Shown piece by piece: positions 8,850 through 17,602 of a DNA stretch of 64,000 nt (its first letter is position 1; each line of letters begins with the position of its first letter). Position numbers and translations under genes: made by a program. The stretch comes from Bacteroidaceae bacterium (GTDB lineage: Bacteria > Bacteroidota > Bacteroidia > Bacteroidales > Bacteroidaceae). The notes under the pieces are model-generated. The model worked only from the letters and a program-made list of their open reading frames with translations, was not told where the DNA came from and made no database searches. The stretch spans positions 404,160-468,159 of the forward strand of contig JAFUFK010000016.1 of assembly GCA_017469925.1 (NCBI GenBank), given 5' to 3'.

Positions 8850-11800
8850 ATGAAGCTCGACGAACTACTCAAACTCTACCGAAAGCACCCCGGCGCAAAG
8901 GCGCTGGGGCGCATGTTGTGTGACGGGAAGAAGTTGCGCATGAGCGTAGCGGGAGCCCAGGCCTCGAGCCTGCCGATGCTCTTTGCCTCGCTTTCGGAGG
9001 TGATGCCCGAAGCCCTCGGGCGTCCCATACTCTTCGTCCTCGACGACCAGGAGGAGGCAGGATACTTCTATCACGACCTGGTGCAGATACTTGGTGAGAG
9101 CCGGGCGCTATATTTCCCCAGTTCGTATCGTCGGGCCGTAAAGTATGGTCAGCGCGATGCCGCCAACGAAATACTGCGCACCGAGGTGCTCACCTCTCAC
9201 CTCTCACCTCTCACCCCTCATCGTCACCTATCCCGATGCGCTGGCCGAGCAAGTCGTCTCGAAGGAGCAACTCGCGGAGCGTACGATGCGCCTCCTGCGC
9301 GGACAAAAGATTGACATATCGGAAGTGGAATCGACGCTCGTGGACTTCGGCTTCCACCGGGTCGATTACGTCTATGAACCCGGGCAGTTTGCCGTGCGCG
9401 GAAGCATCGTTGATGTCTATAGCTTCGCGAACGAGAATCCCTATCGCATCGACTTCTTCGACGACGAGATAGACTCCATCCGCACCTTCGAGGTGCAGAC
9501 CCAGCTCTCGCTCGAGCGGCAACAGGAGATTAGCATCGTGCCCGAACTGGCTCCGCAGGCCGACCGCGAGAGCATGCTGGCCTTCCTGCCCGACGACACC
9601 ATCGTGGCCCTGAAGAGCATTACCTACCTGTGCGAAACGGTGGCGGCGATTTACGAGACGGGTTTCTCGCAACAGGCCCAGGCGGAGCAGGAGCAGATGG
9701 GCGAACCTCGGGAGGAGAAGGAGCGTACGCTGGTGGACGGAGAGTCGTTCCGGCGTCAGTTGCTCCGGCTGCGCACGCTCGAGTTTGGCCACCAGACGAC
9801 GCTGAAGCCCGACGGGGAGGTGCGCTTCGACGTGACGGCGCAGCCCATCTTCCATAAGAACTTCGACCTCCTGAGCGAGACGTTTCTCGACTATCTCTCG
9901 CGCGGGTATTCCTTATATATATTGGCCGACTCGGCGAAGCAGAACGAACGCTTGAAGGCTATCTTTGAAGAGAGAAACGGAGCGGCGGAGAACGGAGAGA
10001 CGATGGTTTCTCCACTTCGGTTTACTCCCGTCGAAAGGACCCTGCATGCCGGTTTCGCCGACAACGAACTGCGGGTGTGCCTGTTCACCGACCACCAGAT
10101 ATTCGACCGCTTCCATAAGTACAACCTCCGCTCGGACAAGGCACGGCGGGGCAAGGTGGCCCTTACCCTGAAGGAGTTGCAGCAGTTCGAGGTGGGCGAC
10201 TATGTGGTGCACATCGACCACGGTGTGGGGCGCTTCGGCGGACTTATCCGTATTCCCGAGAACGGCCAGATGGTGGAGAAGATAAAGATAATTTACCAGA
10301 ACGACGACGTCATATACGTCTCTATCCACGCCCTGCACAAGGTCTCGAAGTACAAGGGCAAGGAAGGCGAGGCACCGCGCCTGAACCGCCTGGGCGGAGG
10401 AGCCTGGGAGCGCCTGAAGGAGCGTACGAAGCAGAAGATAAAGGATATTGCGCGCGACCTCATCCGGCTCTATGCCAAGCGGCAGAAGGAGCGGGGGTTC
10501 CAGTTCTCGCCCGATTCGTTCCTGCAACACGAACTGGAGGCCTCGTTCCTCTATGAGGACACGCCCGACCAGATGCGCGCTACTCAGCAGGTGAAGCAAG
10601 ACATGGAACGTCCGAAGCCTATGGACCGCCTTGTCTGTGGCGACGTGGGATTCGGCAAGACGGAGGTGGCCATCCGAGCTGCCTTCAAGGCTTGTTGCGA
10701 CGGGAAGCAGGTGGCCCTGATGGTGCCCACGACCGTCTTGGCTTATCAGCACTACCGCACCTTCACGGAGCGCCTCCGGGACTTCCCCGTGCGCATCGAA
10801 TACCTAAGCCGTGCGCGTTCGGCCAAGAAAACGAGCGAGATACTGCGCGACCTGAAGTCGGGTCAGGTGAACATCATCATCGGAACCCATAAACTCATCG
10901 GTAAGACCGTTGAGTTCCAAGACCTCGGCCTGCTCATCATCGACGAGGAACAGAAGTTTGGTGTGGCCACGAAGGAGCGGCTGCGCCAGATGAAGACCAA
11001 CGTCGATACACTGACGCTGACGGCTACGCCCATTCCGCGCACCTTGCAGTTCAGCCTCATGGGTGCCCGCGACTTGAGCGTAATCCAGACGCCACCCCCC
11101 AATCGCTATCCGATACAGACGGAGTTGCACACCTTCTCGCCCCAGGTCATTGCCGATGCCATCAACTTCGAGATGAGTCGCAACGGACAGGTGTTCTTCG
11201 TCAACAACCGCATCAGCCGACTTACCGAACTCGAGGAACTCGTGCGGCAAGCCGTGCCCGACGCCCGCATTGCCGTGGGGCACGGGCAGATGCCCACGGA
11301 GGAACTCGAACGCATCATCCTGGACTTTGCCAATTACGACTACGACGTGCTCATCTCGACGACCATCATCGAGTCGGGCATCGATATCCCGAACGCCAAC
11401 ACCATCATCATCAACGGGGCGCAGAACTTCGGACTCTCGGACCTCCACCAGATGCGCGGACGTGTGGGCAGAAGCAACAAGAAGGCCTTCTGCTATCTGC
11501 TGGCGCCACCGCTTTCGGTACTCACTCCCGAGGCTCGGCGCCGACTGCAAGCGCTGGAGAACTTCTCAGACCTCGGTTCGGGCATACACATCGCCATGCA
11601 GGACCTCGACATCCGCGGGGCGGGCAATCTCTTGGGCGCCGAGCAGAGTGGTTTCATTGCCGACCTCGGCTACGAAGCCTACCAGAAGATATTGGCCGAG
11701 GCCGTGGCCGAACTGAAGAACAACGAGTTCAGCGACCTCTATGCCGACGAAATTGCCCAGGGCGAGGACGTCGATGGGTCGTCGTTCGTCAGCGAGTGCC

Positions 11801-12246
11801 AGCTGGATAGCGACATCCGCATGAACTTCCCCGATTGGTACGTACCGGGTTCGAGCGAGCGCATGCTCCTCTATCGTGAACTCGACGGACTCGACAGCGA
11901 CGAGCAGGTGGAGCAGTTCCGCCAACGCATGCAGGACCGCTTCGGACCTATTCCCGAAGAGGGCGAGGAACTCATCAGGGTGGTTACCCTGCGGCGGTTG
12001 GGTCGGCAGTTTGGCACGGAGCGCATTGTGCTCAAGAACGGACGCATGCGTCTCTTCTTCGTCCAGAACCCCCAAAGCGCATTCTATCAGAGCCGGGCGT
12101 TCGGTCAACTCATCAACTATGCCACCGTCAGCGTGGCCCGTTGTCGTCTGGCCGAGAAGGACGGACACCGCACGATGCTTATAGGCGAAGTGCCCTCCGT
12201 CAAGGCTGCCGTCGAATTGCTGCAAAGAATTCTTCGTAATTCATAA
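8850..12246 (+). pseudogene. mfd: Transcription-repair coupling factor Mfd, frameshifted at a heptamer repeat
   Basis: Mfd removes RNA polymerase stalled at DNA lesions and recruits UvrA. Here it lies in two frames. The first runs from 8850 and covers the N-terminal UvrB-like part up to about residue 115, then drifts to a stop at 9314. The second covers everything from IVTYPDALAEQV (near 9218) to 12246, including the RNAP-interaction domain, the helicase core (GDVGFGKTEVAIRAA, then the DEEQ box) and the C-terminal UvrA-blocking domain. The switch falls in tandem CTCACCT units at 9189-9216. Loss of one 7-nt unit would rejoin the frames into about 1130 residues, the family length. The gene is therefore probably switchable or misassembled, not decayed: the rest is intact. 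Confidence 0.88.
9189..9216 (+). repeat. Heptanucleotide tandem repeat in mfd
   Basis: Three perfect CTCACCT units (9189-9195, 9196-9202, 9203-9209) are followed by one with a single mismatch (9210-9216). Seven is not a multiple of three, so gain or loss of a unit changes the reading frame. Each unit lies inside the mfd coding region. Confidence 0.95.
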
Positions 12247-12302
12247 TCCGTAATTCGTAATTATTTCGTATCTTTGCACGCGAATTTTAACTTGCCCGTG
12301 TT

Positions 12303-13523
12303 ATGGCTTACGATTTGACACAAATAAAGAACCGCTACGGTATCATTGGTCGCGACCGTAATCTCGATGCCGTACTCGACACCGCCTTGCAGGTAGCGAA
12401 GACCAACCTGGCCGTCTTCATCCAGGGCGAGAGCGGTGTGGGCAAGGAAGTCATACCGCGCATTATCCACGACAATTCGTTGCGTAAGACAAAGCGCTAC
12501 ATAGCCATCAACTGCGGCTCCATCCCCGAGGGCACCATCGACAGCGAACTGTTTGGCCACGTCAAAGGTTCCTTCACGGGTGCTGTCGGTGACCACGAAG
12601 GCTACTTCGGGGCAGCCAATGGCGGCACGCTCTTCCTCGACGAAGTGGGCGAACTGCCACTCTCCACTCAGGTGCGACTCTTGCGCGTCCTGGAGACGGG
12701 CGAGTACATCCCTGTAGGCAGCAATGAGCCCAGGAAGACCGACGTGCGCATCGTTGCGGCTACGAACGTACAGATAGAGAAGGCCATACGCGAAGGACGT
12801 TTCCGCGAGGACCTCTACTATCGGCTTTGCACCATTAGCGTCAAGATGCCTCCTCTTCGCGAGCGTGGCGAGGATGCCGTGATGCTCTTCATGAAGTTTG
12901 CGATGGACACCGCTGCCCAGTACGGCATACCGCAGCCCTTGCGCCTGACACCTGAGGCTCAGCAGGTAGTGATGAGCTATAAGTGGCCTGGCAACATACG
13001 CCAGCTGCGGAATGTCGTTGAGCAGATGAACATACTCTGTAGCGACCGCACCGTCACGCCCGAGGTGCTCGAACGCTACGAGGTACGGCCATCTGTGGAG
13101 ACCACCGACCTTACGCTCCACCAGCCAAGCCTCACGGCGAAGCAGGGCGAATCGGTGGATCAGACGCTGAAGATGATGCAACTGATGATTCAGTCGCTGA
13201 AGATGGACGTCGAAATGCTGAAGCAACGTGTAGAGACCCACCCTCAGAGCCAGCACGCCATCATCCACCAACTTCCTGCTCCGGCATATCCCGAGGCTTC
13301 GGAATATCCAGAGCCCTCGGAATACTCCGAGTATGCCGACTACTCCGACAAGTCCGACAACTCGGACGATGACGAAGACCTGAACCTGGAGAAGATGGAG
13401 CGTCGCCTGATAGAGAAGGCACTGCGCCGCAGCCGCAACCGCCGCAAGGTGGCCGCTGACGACCTGGGCATCTCGGAGCGCACACTCTACCGCAAGATTA
13501 AAGACTATGGGATTGAAGAGTAA
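12303..13523 (+). CDS. Sigma-54-dependent transcriptional activator
   Basis: This 406-residue AAA+ enhancer-binding protein has no receiver domain. The Walker A motif is GESGVGKE (about residue 42-49). The sigma-54 contact loop reads GSFTGA (the GAFTGA motif with a serine), and Walker B is GGTLFLDEVGELPL. The sensor region is present with YRLCTISVKMPPLRER. The C-terminus ends in a Fis-type helix-turn-helix (RNRRKVAADDLGISERTLYR). An unusual acidic, tyrosine-rich linker (about residues 325-360, with repeated EYPE/SEYSE units) separates the ATPase from the DNA-binding end. A TATCTTTG box at 12269-12276 is a candidate -7 element. The gene overlaps lptE by 17 nt. Confidence 0.92.
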   Translation: MAYDLTQIKNRYGIIGRDRNLDAVLDTALQVAKTNLAVFIQGESGVGKEVIPRIIHDNSLRKTKRYIAINCGSIPEGTIDSELFGHVKGSFTGAVGDHEGYFGAANGGTLFLDEVGELPLSTQVRLLRVLETGEYIPVGSNEPRKTDVRIVAATNVQIEKAIREGRFREDLYYRLCTISVKMPPLRERGEDAVMLFMKFAMDTAAQYGIPQPLRLTPEAQQVVMSYKWPGNIRQLRNVVEQMNILCSDRTVTPEVLERYEVRPSVETTDLTLHQPSLTAKQGESVDQTLKMMQLMIQSLKMDVEMLKQRVETHPQSQHAIIHQLPAPAYPEASEYPEPSEYSEYADYSDKSDNSDDDEDLNLEKMERRLIEKALRRSRNRRKVAADDLGISERTLYRKIKDYGIEE

Positions 13524-14016
13524 GTTCCTGCTGATTTTGGCGACTCTTATGCTCGTCTCCTGCACCATTAGCTACAAGTTCAATGGTGCCAGCATCGACT
13601 ATACCAAGACCAAGACCATACAGATAGACAACTTCCCCATCCGTTCGGCCTACGTATGGGCTCCCATGCAGGCCATCTTCCAAAACAAGATTACCGACCT
13701 CTACGCCTCGCAGACCAAACTGAAACAGGTGAAGAAGAATGGCGACTTGCAACTGGCGGGCGAGATTACGGGCTTCGACCAATACAACAAGGCCATCTCT
13801 TCCGAAGGCTATTCTTCGCAGGTGCAACTGAAGATGACCGTCAACGTGCGCTTCACCAACAACGCGAAGCACTCTGAAGACTTCGAACGCCAGTTCTCGG
13901 CCACCACCGAGTACGATGCCAGCCAACAGCTCATCAACGTCCAGGAGGAACTCGTCACACAGATGGTGAAGGACATCGCCGAACAGATATTCAACGCCAC
14001 CGTGGCAAACTGGTAA
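13507..14016 (+). CDS. lptE: LPS assembly lipoprotein LptE-like
   Basis: The protein has 169 residues. The N-terminus is a lipoprotein signal (LLILATLMLVSC, acylated Cys near residue 19), so it sits in the outer membrane. The body carries the LptE pattern for Bacteroidetes: FNGASIDY near the lipid anchor, IQIDNFP, and QFSATTEYDASQQL. LptE plugs the LptD barrel during lipopolysaccharide insertion. It overlaps the sigma-54 activator and precedes a TPR-like gene and secG, an order common in this phylum. Confidence 0.85.
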   Translation: MGLKSKFLLILATLMLVSCTISYKFNGASIDYTKTKTIQIDNFPIRSAYVWAPMQAIFQNKITDLYASQTKLKQVKKNGDLQLAGEITGFDQYNKAISSEGYSSQVQLKMTVNVRFTNNAKHSEDFERQFSATTEYDASQQLINVQEELVTQMVKDIAEQIFNATVANW

Positions 14017-14028
14017 ACGACACACCGC

Positions 14029-14760
14029 ATGAAACGAATCACCGAATACATAGGCACACCAAAGGGTGGGGGACTGCCCGCACAGAAACAGCTCCGCCAG
14101 CTCGTCGAGCGCTATCCCTACTATCAGGCAGCCCGGCTGCTCCTCCTGCGTTCGCTCTACGAGGCCCACGACCCCGTCTTTGGTCAGGAGTTGCGCCGTG
14201 CCGCCCTCTACGTGCCTTCGCGAGAAGTGCTCTATGCCCTCATCGAGGCCGACCGCCTACGGCCGCAGCCCGAGTCGAAGGTCCATAAGGCCAAGGCCGA
14301 CGACCTCGACGACACGGCTGACCGCACCTACTCGCTCATCGACTCTTTCCTCAACACCAGTGCTGCCGATACCCCCAAGCGCAAGGTGAAGCCTACGGCC
14401 GATGCGGCCACCGACTACATGTCGTACATGTTGCAAGTGGAGGCCGACACTGACCAGGAGGTCTCGGCACCCGCTACCTACGGACAGCAGATTCTCGACA
14501 ACTTCCTCGAGCAAGGACGCATCACCATACAAGAGCATCCCGACGAGGAACTCCAGAAACCCCAAATCGACACCTCCGAAACGGCCACTAACGAGATTTT
14601 CACCGAAACTTTGGCCCGAATTTACATAAAACAAGGCAAATATGACAAGGCACTTGAAATAATTCAGCGACTTTCCTTGAAATATCCAAAAAAAAATCGT
14701 TACTTTGCAGACCAAATACGCTATTTAGAGAAAATTATCGCAAATAATAACAATAAATAA
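14029..14760 (+). CDS. Hypothetical TPR-like protein between lptE and secG
   Basis: This 243-residue soluble protein starts 12 nt after lptE. The N-terminal third is helical (LRQLVERYPYYQAARLLLLR). The middle is polar and probably disordered. The C-terminus has one recognisable TPR-type helix pair (LARIYIKQGKYDKALEIIQR, then LSLKYPKKN). No catalytic motif is seen. Its constant position between lptE and secG in Bacteroidales suggests a role in the envelope, but no function is known to me. Confidence 0.75.
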   Translation: MKRITEYIGTPKGGGLPAQKQLRQLVERYPYYQAARLLLLRSLYEAHDPVFGQELRRAALYVPSREVLYALIEADRLRPQPESKVHKAKADDLDDTADRTYSLIDSFLNTSAADTPKRKVKPTADAATDYMSYMLQVEADTDQEVSAPATYGQQILDNFLEQGRITIQEHPDEELQKPQIDTSETATNEIFTETLARIYIKQGKYDKALEIIQRLSLKYPKKNRYFADQIRYLEKIIANNNNK

Positions 14761-14772
14761 CTCATAAAAGAC

Positions 14773-15126
14773 ATGTACAATTTAATCGTAATTCTGATAG
14801 TAGCCGCATCCGTGCTGATGTGTCTCATCGTGTTGATTCAGGAGTCGAAGGGCGGTGGCCTTGCAAGTGGCTTTGCCGACAACAACTCCATGCTCGGCGT
14901 TCGCAAGACGACCGACGTCATTGAGAAGACCACCTGGGGCCTTGCCGCCGCTATGGTCATCCTCAGCGTCCTGAGTGTTGCCTTCCTCGGCAGTCCCAAG
15001 ACCGCCACGGGCACCATCATGGAGCAGGCCACCGAGCAGCAGGCCACCAATCCCAACAACCTGCCTGCCATCCCTCAGGGCGAAGCCGCACCTTCCGCTG
15101 AGGCTCCTGCCGCTCCTGCCGAATAA
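14773..15126 (+). CDS. secG: Preprotein translocase subunit SecG
   Basis: This 117-residue protein has two transmembrane helices, about residues 3-21 and 52-72. Between them lies the conserved SecG loop (LIQESKGGGLASGFADNN). The C-terminal tail, rich in alanine, proline and glutamate, is longer than in E. coli, as usual in Bacteroidetes. SecG assists SecYE in protein export. It is the last intact host gene before the prophage and is followed by an intrinsic terminator. Confidence 0.95.
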   Translation: MYNLIVILIVAASVLMCLIVLIQESKGGGLASGFADNNSMLGVRKTTDVIEKTTWGLAAAMVILSVLSVAFLGSPKTATGTIMEQATEQQATNPNNLPAIPQGEAAPSAEAPAAPAE

Positions 15127-15156
15127 GTGTCAGGCACTGAGAAGACAGAACGAAAT

Positions 15157-15188
15157 AAGCCGCTTCCCGTAAGGAAAGCGGCTTTTCT
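15157..15188 (+). terminator. Intrinsic terminator of the secG operon
   Basis: AAGCCGCTTcc and ggAAAGCGGCTT form a stem around the loop CGTA, followed by a short T-run (CTTTTCTC). It lies 31 nt after the secG stop. Confidence 0.85.
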
Positions 15189-15202
15189 CGTTCTATGGGG
15201 TG

Positions 15203-15244
15203 GGTGCCTAGTCGGACTCGAACCGACGACATTCAGAACCACAA
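15203..15244 (-). other. attL: 3' half of tRNA-His left by prophage integration
   Basis: Read on the minus strand, these 42 nt are tRNA positions 32-73. They comprise the anticodon loop TTGTGGT (anticodon GTG, histidine), the 3' anticodon strand TCTGA, variable loop ATGTC, T arm GTCGG-TTCGAGT-CCGAC, acceptor strand TAGGCAC and discriminator C73, which is typical of tRNA-His. The 5' half is absent: the bases upstream (GCCGC) cannot pair with TCTGA. Everything to the left is host and everything to the right is phage. So this is the left attachment site, with crossover at or near the anticodon loop. An intact tRNA-His should be found at the other end of the prophage. Confidence 0.88.
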
Positions 15245-15399
15245 GCGGCTTAAAGAAAGCAAAGATGCAGAGGATAAACACTACGATGAAGATATGTTGC
15301 AATGGCATTTGCGGCTTTATTACGTCTTTCGATGGATGGCAAAGTGTCTTGATTGCAACTTTCCATTTCCCTATGCGGAGCTTTTATAAATAATCTCCT

Positions 15400-15422
15400 G
15401 CGCGCGTGTGCGCGCTTTTTTT
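15400..15422 (+). terminator. Strong rightward terminator near attL
   Basis: GCGCGC (15400-15405), loop GTGT, GCGCGC (15410-15415), then seven T. No gene in the prophage form obviously ends here. It may terminate a transcript that crosses attP in the excised phage, or block reading from the host into the phage. Confidence 0.8.
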
Positions 15423-15449
15423 GTTTTTTATTTTTATTTTATTAAAAGT

Positions 15450-15563
15450 GCTATAACAGTATGTTATATATTTATATATAACTACGTTATAACACTTATT
15501 TTATTTATTTTATTGTTATAACAATGTTATAAGGTGGTTATAACAATGTTATAAGGTGGTTAT
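15450..15563. repeat. AT-rich repeats and GTTATAAC palindromes next to attL
   Basis: This stretch is almost pure AT and holds repeated GTTATAA/TTATAAC words, including the palindrome TTGTTATAACAA. A 22-nt direct repeat begins at 15515 and again at 15537 (GTTATAACAATGTTATAAGGTG), with a five-base third start at 15559. Such direct repeats within 350 bp of an attachment site are typical of integrase arm-binding or excisionase sites; that role is inference. No gene is seen between 15245 and 15680. Confidence 0.65.
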
Positions 15564-15571
15564 GCTTTGAT

Positions 15572-15605
15572 AAAAAAAAGAGCGACCTTCCCAGGCAGCT
15601 CTTTT
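15572..15605 (-). terminator. Terminator of the leftward gene at 15680-15955
   Basis: On the minus strand AAAAGAGC (15605-15598) pairs with GCTCTTTT (15583-15576) and is followed by further T residues to 15572. It lies about 75 nt after the stop of the small leftward phage gene. Confidence 0.8.
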
Positions 15606-15679
15606 CCATGTCAAACCATAAAAAAACAAAAATATGAAACCAAAATGTAGATTATCTATAGTAGATGTTTTTAGACGTA

Positions 15680-15955
15680 TTATTTTTCGTTTTCCTGTGA
15701 CAACTCGCCAAGTCGTTGTTCTATTGTCTTCACCTTCTCAGGCGACAGGGATATGTCGATACTCTGAGGCTTGGCAATGTTAAACTCTGCCAATTTGATG
15801 AAGACGTGAACTCGGTCTTTTGGTTCAAGCAGCGCGATATCTTTCAATACCGTATCTATCATTCCGCTCGCAATCTCGTTAATCAGCGAACGGGTGATGG
15901 CAGTAACCTTGTTAACGGTCCCCTTCTTACGTCCTCCTGTTTTCTTTCCTTTCAT
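15680..15955 (-). CDS. Small basic phage protein, DUF5681-like; possible small terminase
   Basis: This 91-residue protein begins with the basic GGRKKGTVNKVTAITR motif, a signature of DUF5681-type and small-terminase-like phage DNA-binding proteins. A helical centre follows (SLINEIASGMIDTVLKDIALL), then DRVHVFIKLAEFNIAKPQS, and a C-terminal helix. It is transcribed alone, leftward, from one half of the interlocked promoter pair at 15962-16027, with its own terminator. A role in packaging-site recognition is plausible because the terminase operon has no other proven small subunit. The protein at 36711-37154 is the rival candidate. Confidence 0.7.
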   Translation of the reverse strand: MKGKKTGGRKKGTVNKVTAITRSLINEIASGMIDTVLKDIALLEPKDRVHVFIKLAEFNIAKPQSIDISLSPEKVKTIEQRLGELSQENEK

Positions 15956-15961
15956 ACGATA

Positions 15962-16005
15962 GTTAAAAGATAAAAGTTTACTGCAAATATAGTTGGTTAT
16001 CTTTG
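15962..16005 (+). promoter_or_regulatory. Rightward late-type phage promoter, interlocked
   Basis: GTTAAAAGATAAAAGTTT (15962-15979), 18-nt spacer, TATCTTTG (15998-16005). The -7 box fits the host TAnnTTTG consensus; the upstream box is phage-specific and probably binds an activator. It overlaps the leftward promoter completely, so each box lies near the other start site. It would drive the ejection cassette starting at 16038. Confidence 0.75.
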
Positions 16006-16027
16006 GCCAAAAGTTTTATCTTTTAAT
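15984..16027 (-). promoter_or_regulatory. Leftward late-type phage promoter, interlocked
   Basis: On the minus strand the box ATTAAAAGATAAAACTTT (16027-16010) is followed by exactly 18 nt and then TATATTTG (15991-15984). It matches the rightward promoter here and those at 37190 and 46927 in sequence and spacing. It would drive the gene ending at 15680. Confidence 0.72.
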
Positions 16028-16037
16028 AGTTATTGAT

Positions 16038-16541
16038 ATGGGTTTAATAGGAGGTGCAGTAGGAGGTGGCATAAAAGCCTTGGGTACCGTTTTTGGGAAA
16101 ATCGCACAACGCAAAGCGATGAAAAACATCAAGAAGAGTATTCAGCAGGAACAGGCTGAAAACCAAGCTTGGTATGATAAAAACTACAATGAGGATGCGA
16201 CACAGCGAGCAGATGCGCAAGCCATTCTTACAAAGACTGCTGATATGATTCGGCAGCGCAACCAACAGGCAGCTGGAAGTGCTGCCGTGATGGGCGGCAC
16301 AGAAGAAAGTGTCGCAGCCACAAAGGCGGCTAATGCAGCAGCCATGAGCGATGCGGCAAGTCAGATTGCTATTGCCGGGCAGGAGCGAAAAGACTCTATC
16401 GATTCCACGTATAGGGCACGTAAGCAAGATATTAATGCCCAATTGCGTGACTTGGAACAAAAGAAAGCAGACAATATCTCGTCGGCAATTCAAGGCGTAG
16501 CCGATGCCGCAGGAAATATAGCAAGTAGTATGCCATGGTAA
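16038..16541 (+). CDS. Putative small ejection/internal virion protein
   Basis: The protein has 167 residues from the ATG at 16038. A longer frame from 15993 exists but would start inside the promoter. The N-terminus is glycine-rich and amphipathic (MGLIGGAVGGGIKALGTVFG). The rest is alanine-rich helix predicted to coil (about 25-150) and ends in SMPW. Size, composition and position at the head of a cassette ending in a giant protein recall T7 gp14 and similar DNA-transfer proteins that leave the capsid with the genome. The assignment rests on architecture and order, not on a recognised domain. It overlaps the next gene by 7 nt. Confidence 0.6.
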   Translation: MGLIGGAVGGGIKALGTVFGKIAQRKAMKNIKKSIQQEQAENQAWYDKNYNEDATQRADAQAILTKTADMIRQRNQQAAGSAAVMGGTEESVAATKAANAAAMSDAASQIAIAGQERKDSIDSTYRARKQDINAQLRDLEQKKADNISSAIQGVADAAGNIASSMPW

Positions 16542-17593
16542 AAGAAGAAATAGACCTTATTACTGGAAAGGATGGGGTGATGACAGGTGACAATAACGGC
16601 AATAAGGAAGTGGCCACATCGCCGAACGTGTCACCAAGTGGCAGGCAATTGCCGATAATTCACAACGATATGGAAGAAGATATCGTTGATAAAATAGGGA
16701 ACTCACTTGATGGCGGATATGGAGGCCTGAGACAAAAAGTAGAATCTGCACTCCGTCCAACAAGCAATCTTAATATTTCTTTGCCTCTGTCTCAAAAAGT
16801 AGATGCTATCACACAGAAGGAAATAGAACCTACGATACAAGAAGAAAAGCCTTCCAATGATAATCGACGGGTTTACAATGGCTACGATGATATTATTGCA
16901 GAAAACGAGGAAACGCCAGAGCAAAAGAAGAAGCGTGAGAAGCGTGAGCGTTTAGGTAAGATATTTGCCGCAGTCGGCGATGGCGTTGCTGCACTCTCAG
17001 ACTTGTTTTTTGCCACAAAGGGAACACCATCTTCGTACAATCCCGACACTTCTGTGTATAAAAAGGTGCAGACTCGTGAAGACTATCTTCGCAAGGAGAA
17101 GTTTGACAACGATATGAATCTGCTTAACTCGAAGATTAGGCTTAAAGAGTTGAACGAGCGCCTGAGACGCCAGGATGCTCAAGATAGGTATAATCAAAAC
17201 CGTCTTGATTTCTACAACAAGCAGGAAGAACGCAGGCAAAGGGAACTCGACTATAAGCAGTTCAAAGCCGAAAACGATGCGGCTTTCAAGGACTCTACAA
17301 TAGAGTTGAAGCGAGAATATAACCAGATTCAGCGTGACCTGGCTGATGGTCGTATTACTTTGATGCAAGCTAATGCTCGACTTGCTGATGCAAGAACCCG
17401 ACATGAGAATGTAAAAGCCAACAAGGAGAATCAGGGAACTACTACGACTTACGAGTACGAAACTGATGCGATGGGCAACAAGAAAGTCAAAAGCAAGACT
17501 GTGGCCCCAGCTAATAGTAAGGGTAGGAATAGTAATACTCCTCCAAGCAGAACGACAAATACTGGTAATACACCTCCGTCCAGAAGAAAATAG
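16535..17593 (+). CDS. Putative second ejection/internal virion protein
   Basis: This 352-residue protein has a polar, probably disordered N-terminal third. A basic stretch follows (EQKKKREKRERLGKIF, about 130-145), then a short hydrophobic segment (AAVGDGVAALSDLFFA) and a long charged coiled coil (about 180-290). The C-terminus is a low-complexity Pro/Ser/Asn/Arg tail. No catalytic motif is visible. It overlaps the preceding gene and is followed after 9 nt by the 5285-residue giant, matching the three-gene layout of podovirus core proteins (gp14-gp15-gp16 type). I do not recognise a named family. Confidence 0.62.
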   Translation: MVKEEIDLITGKDGVMTGDNNGNKEVATSPNVSPSGRQLPIIHNDMEEDIVDKIGNSLDGGYGGLRQKVESALRPTSNLNISLPLSQKVDAITQKEIEPTIQEEKPSNDNRRVYNGYDDIIAENEETPEQKKKREKRERLGKIFAAVGDGVAALSDLFFATKGTPSSYNPDTSVYKKVQTREDYLRKEKFDNDMNLLNSKIRLKELNERLRRQDAQDRYNQNRLDFYNKQEERRQRELDYKQFKAENDAAFKDSTIELKREYNQIQRDLADGRITLMQANARLADARTRHENVKANKENQGTTTTYEYETDAMGNKKVKSKTVAPANSKGRNSNTPPSRTTNTGNTPPSRRK

Positions 17594-17602
17594 TAACTTG
17601 CC

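Noticed and set aside
15127-15393. Rightward frame starting behind secG
   Set aside because: It runs through the secG terminator and the antisense of the tRNA-His remnant; such frames with GLEPTT-like peptides are artefacts of tRNA complements. Its end near a terminator is noted separately as a weak hint only.
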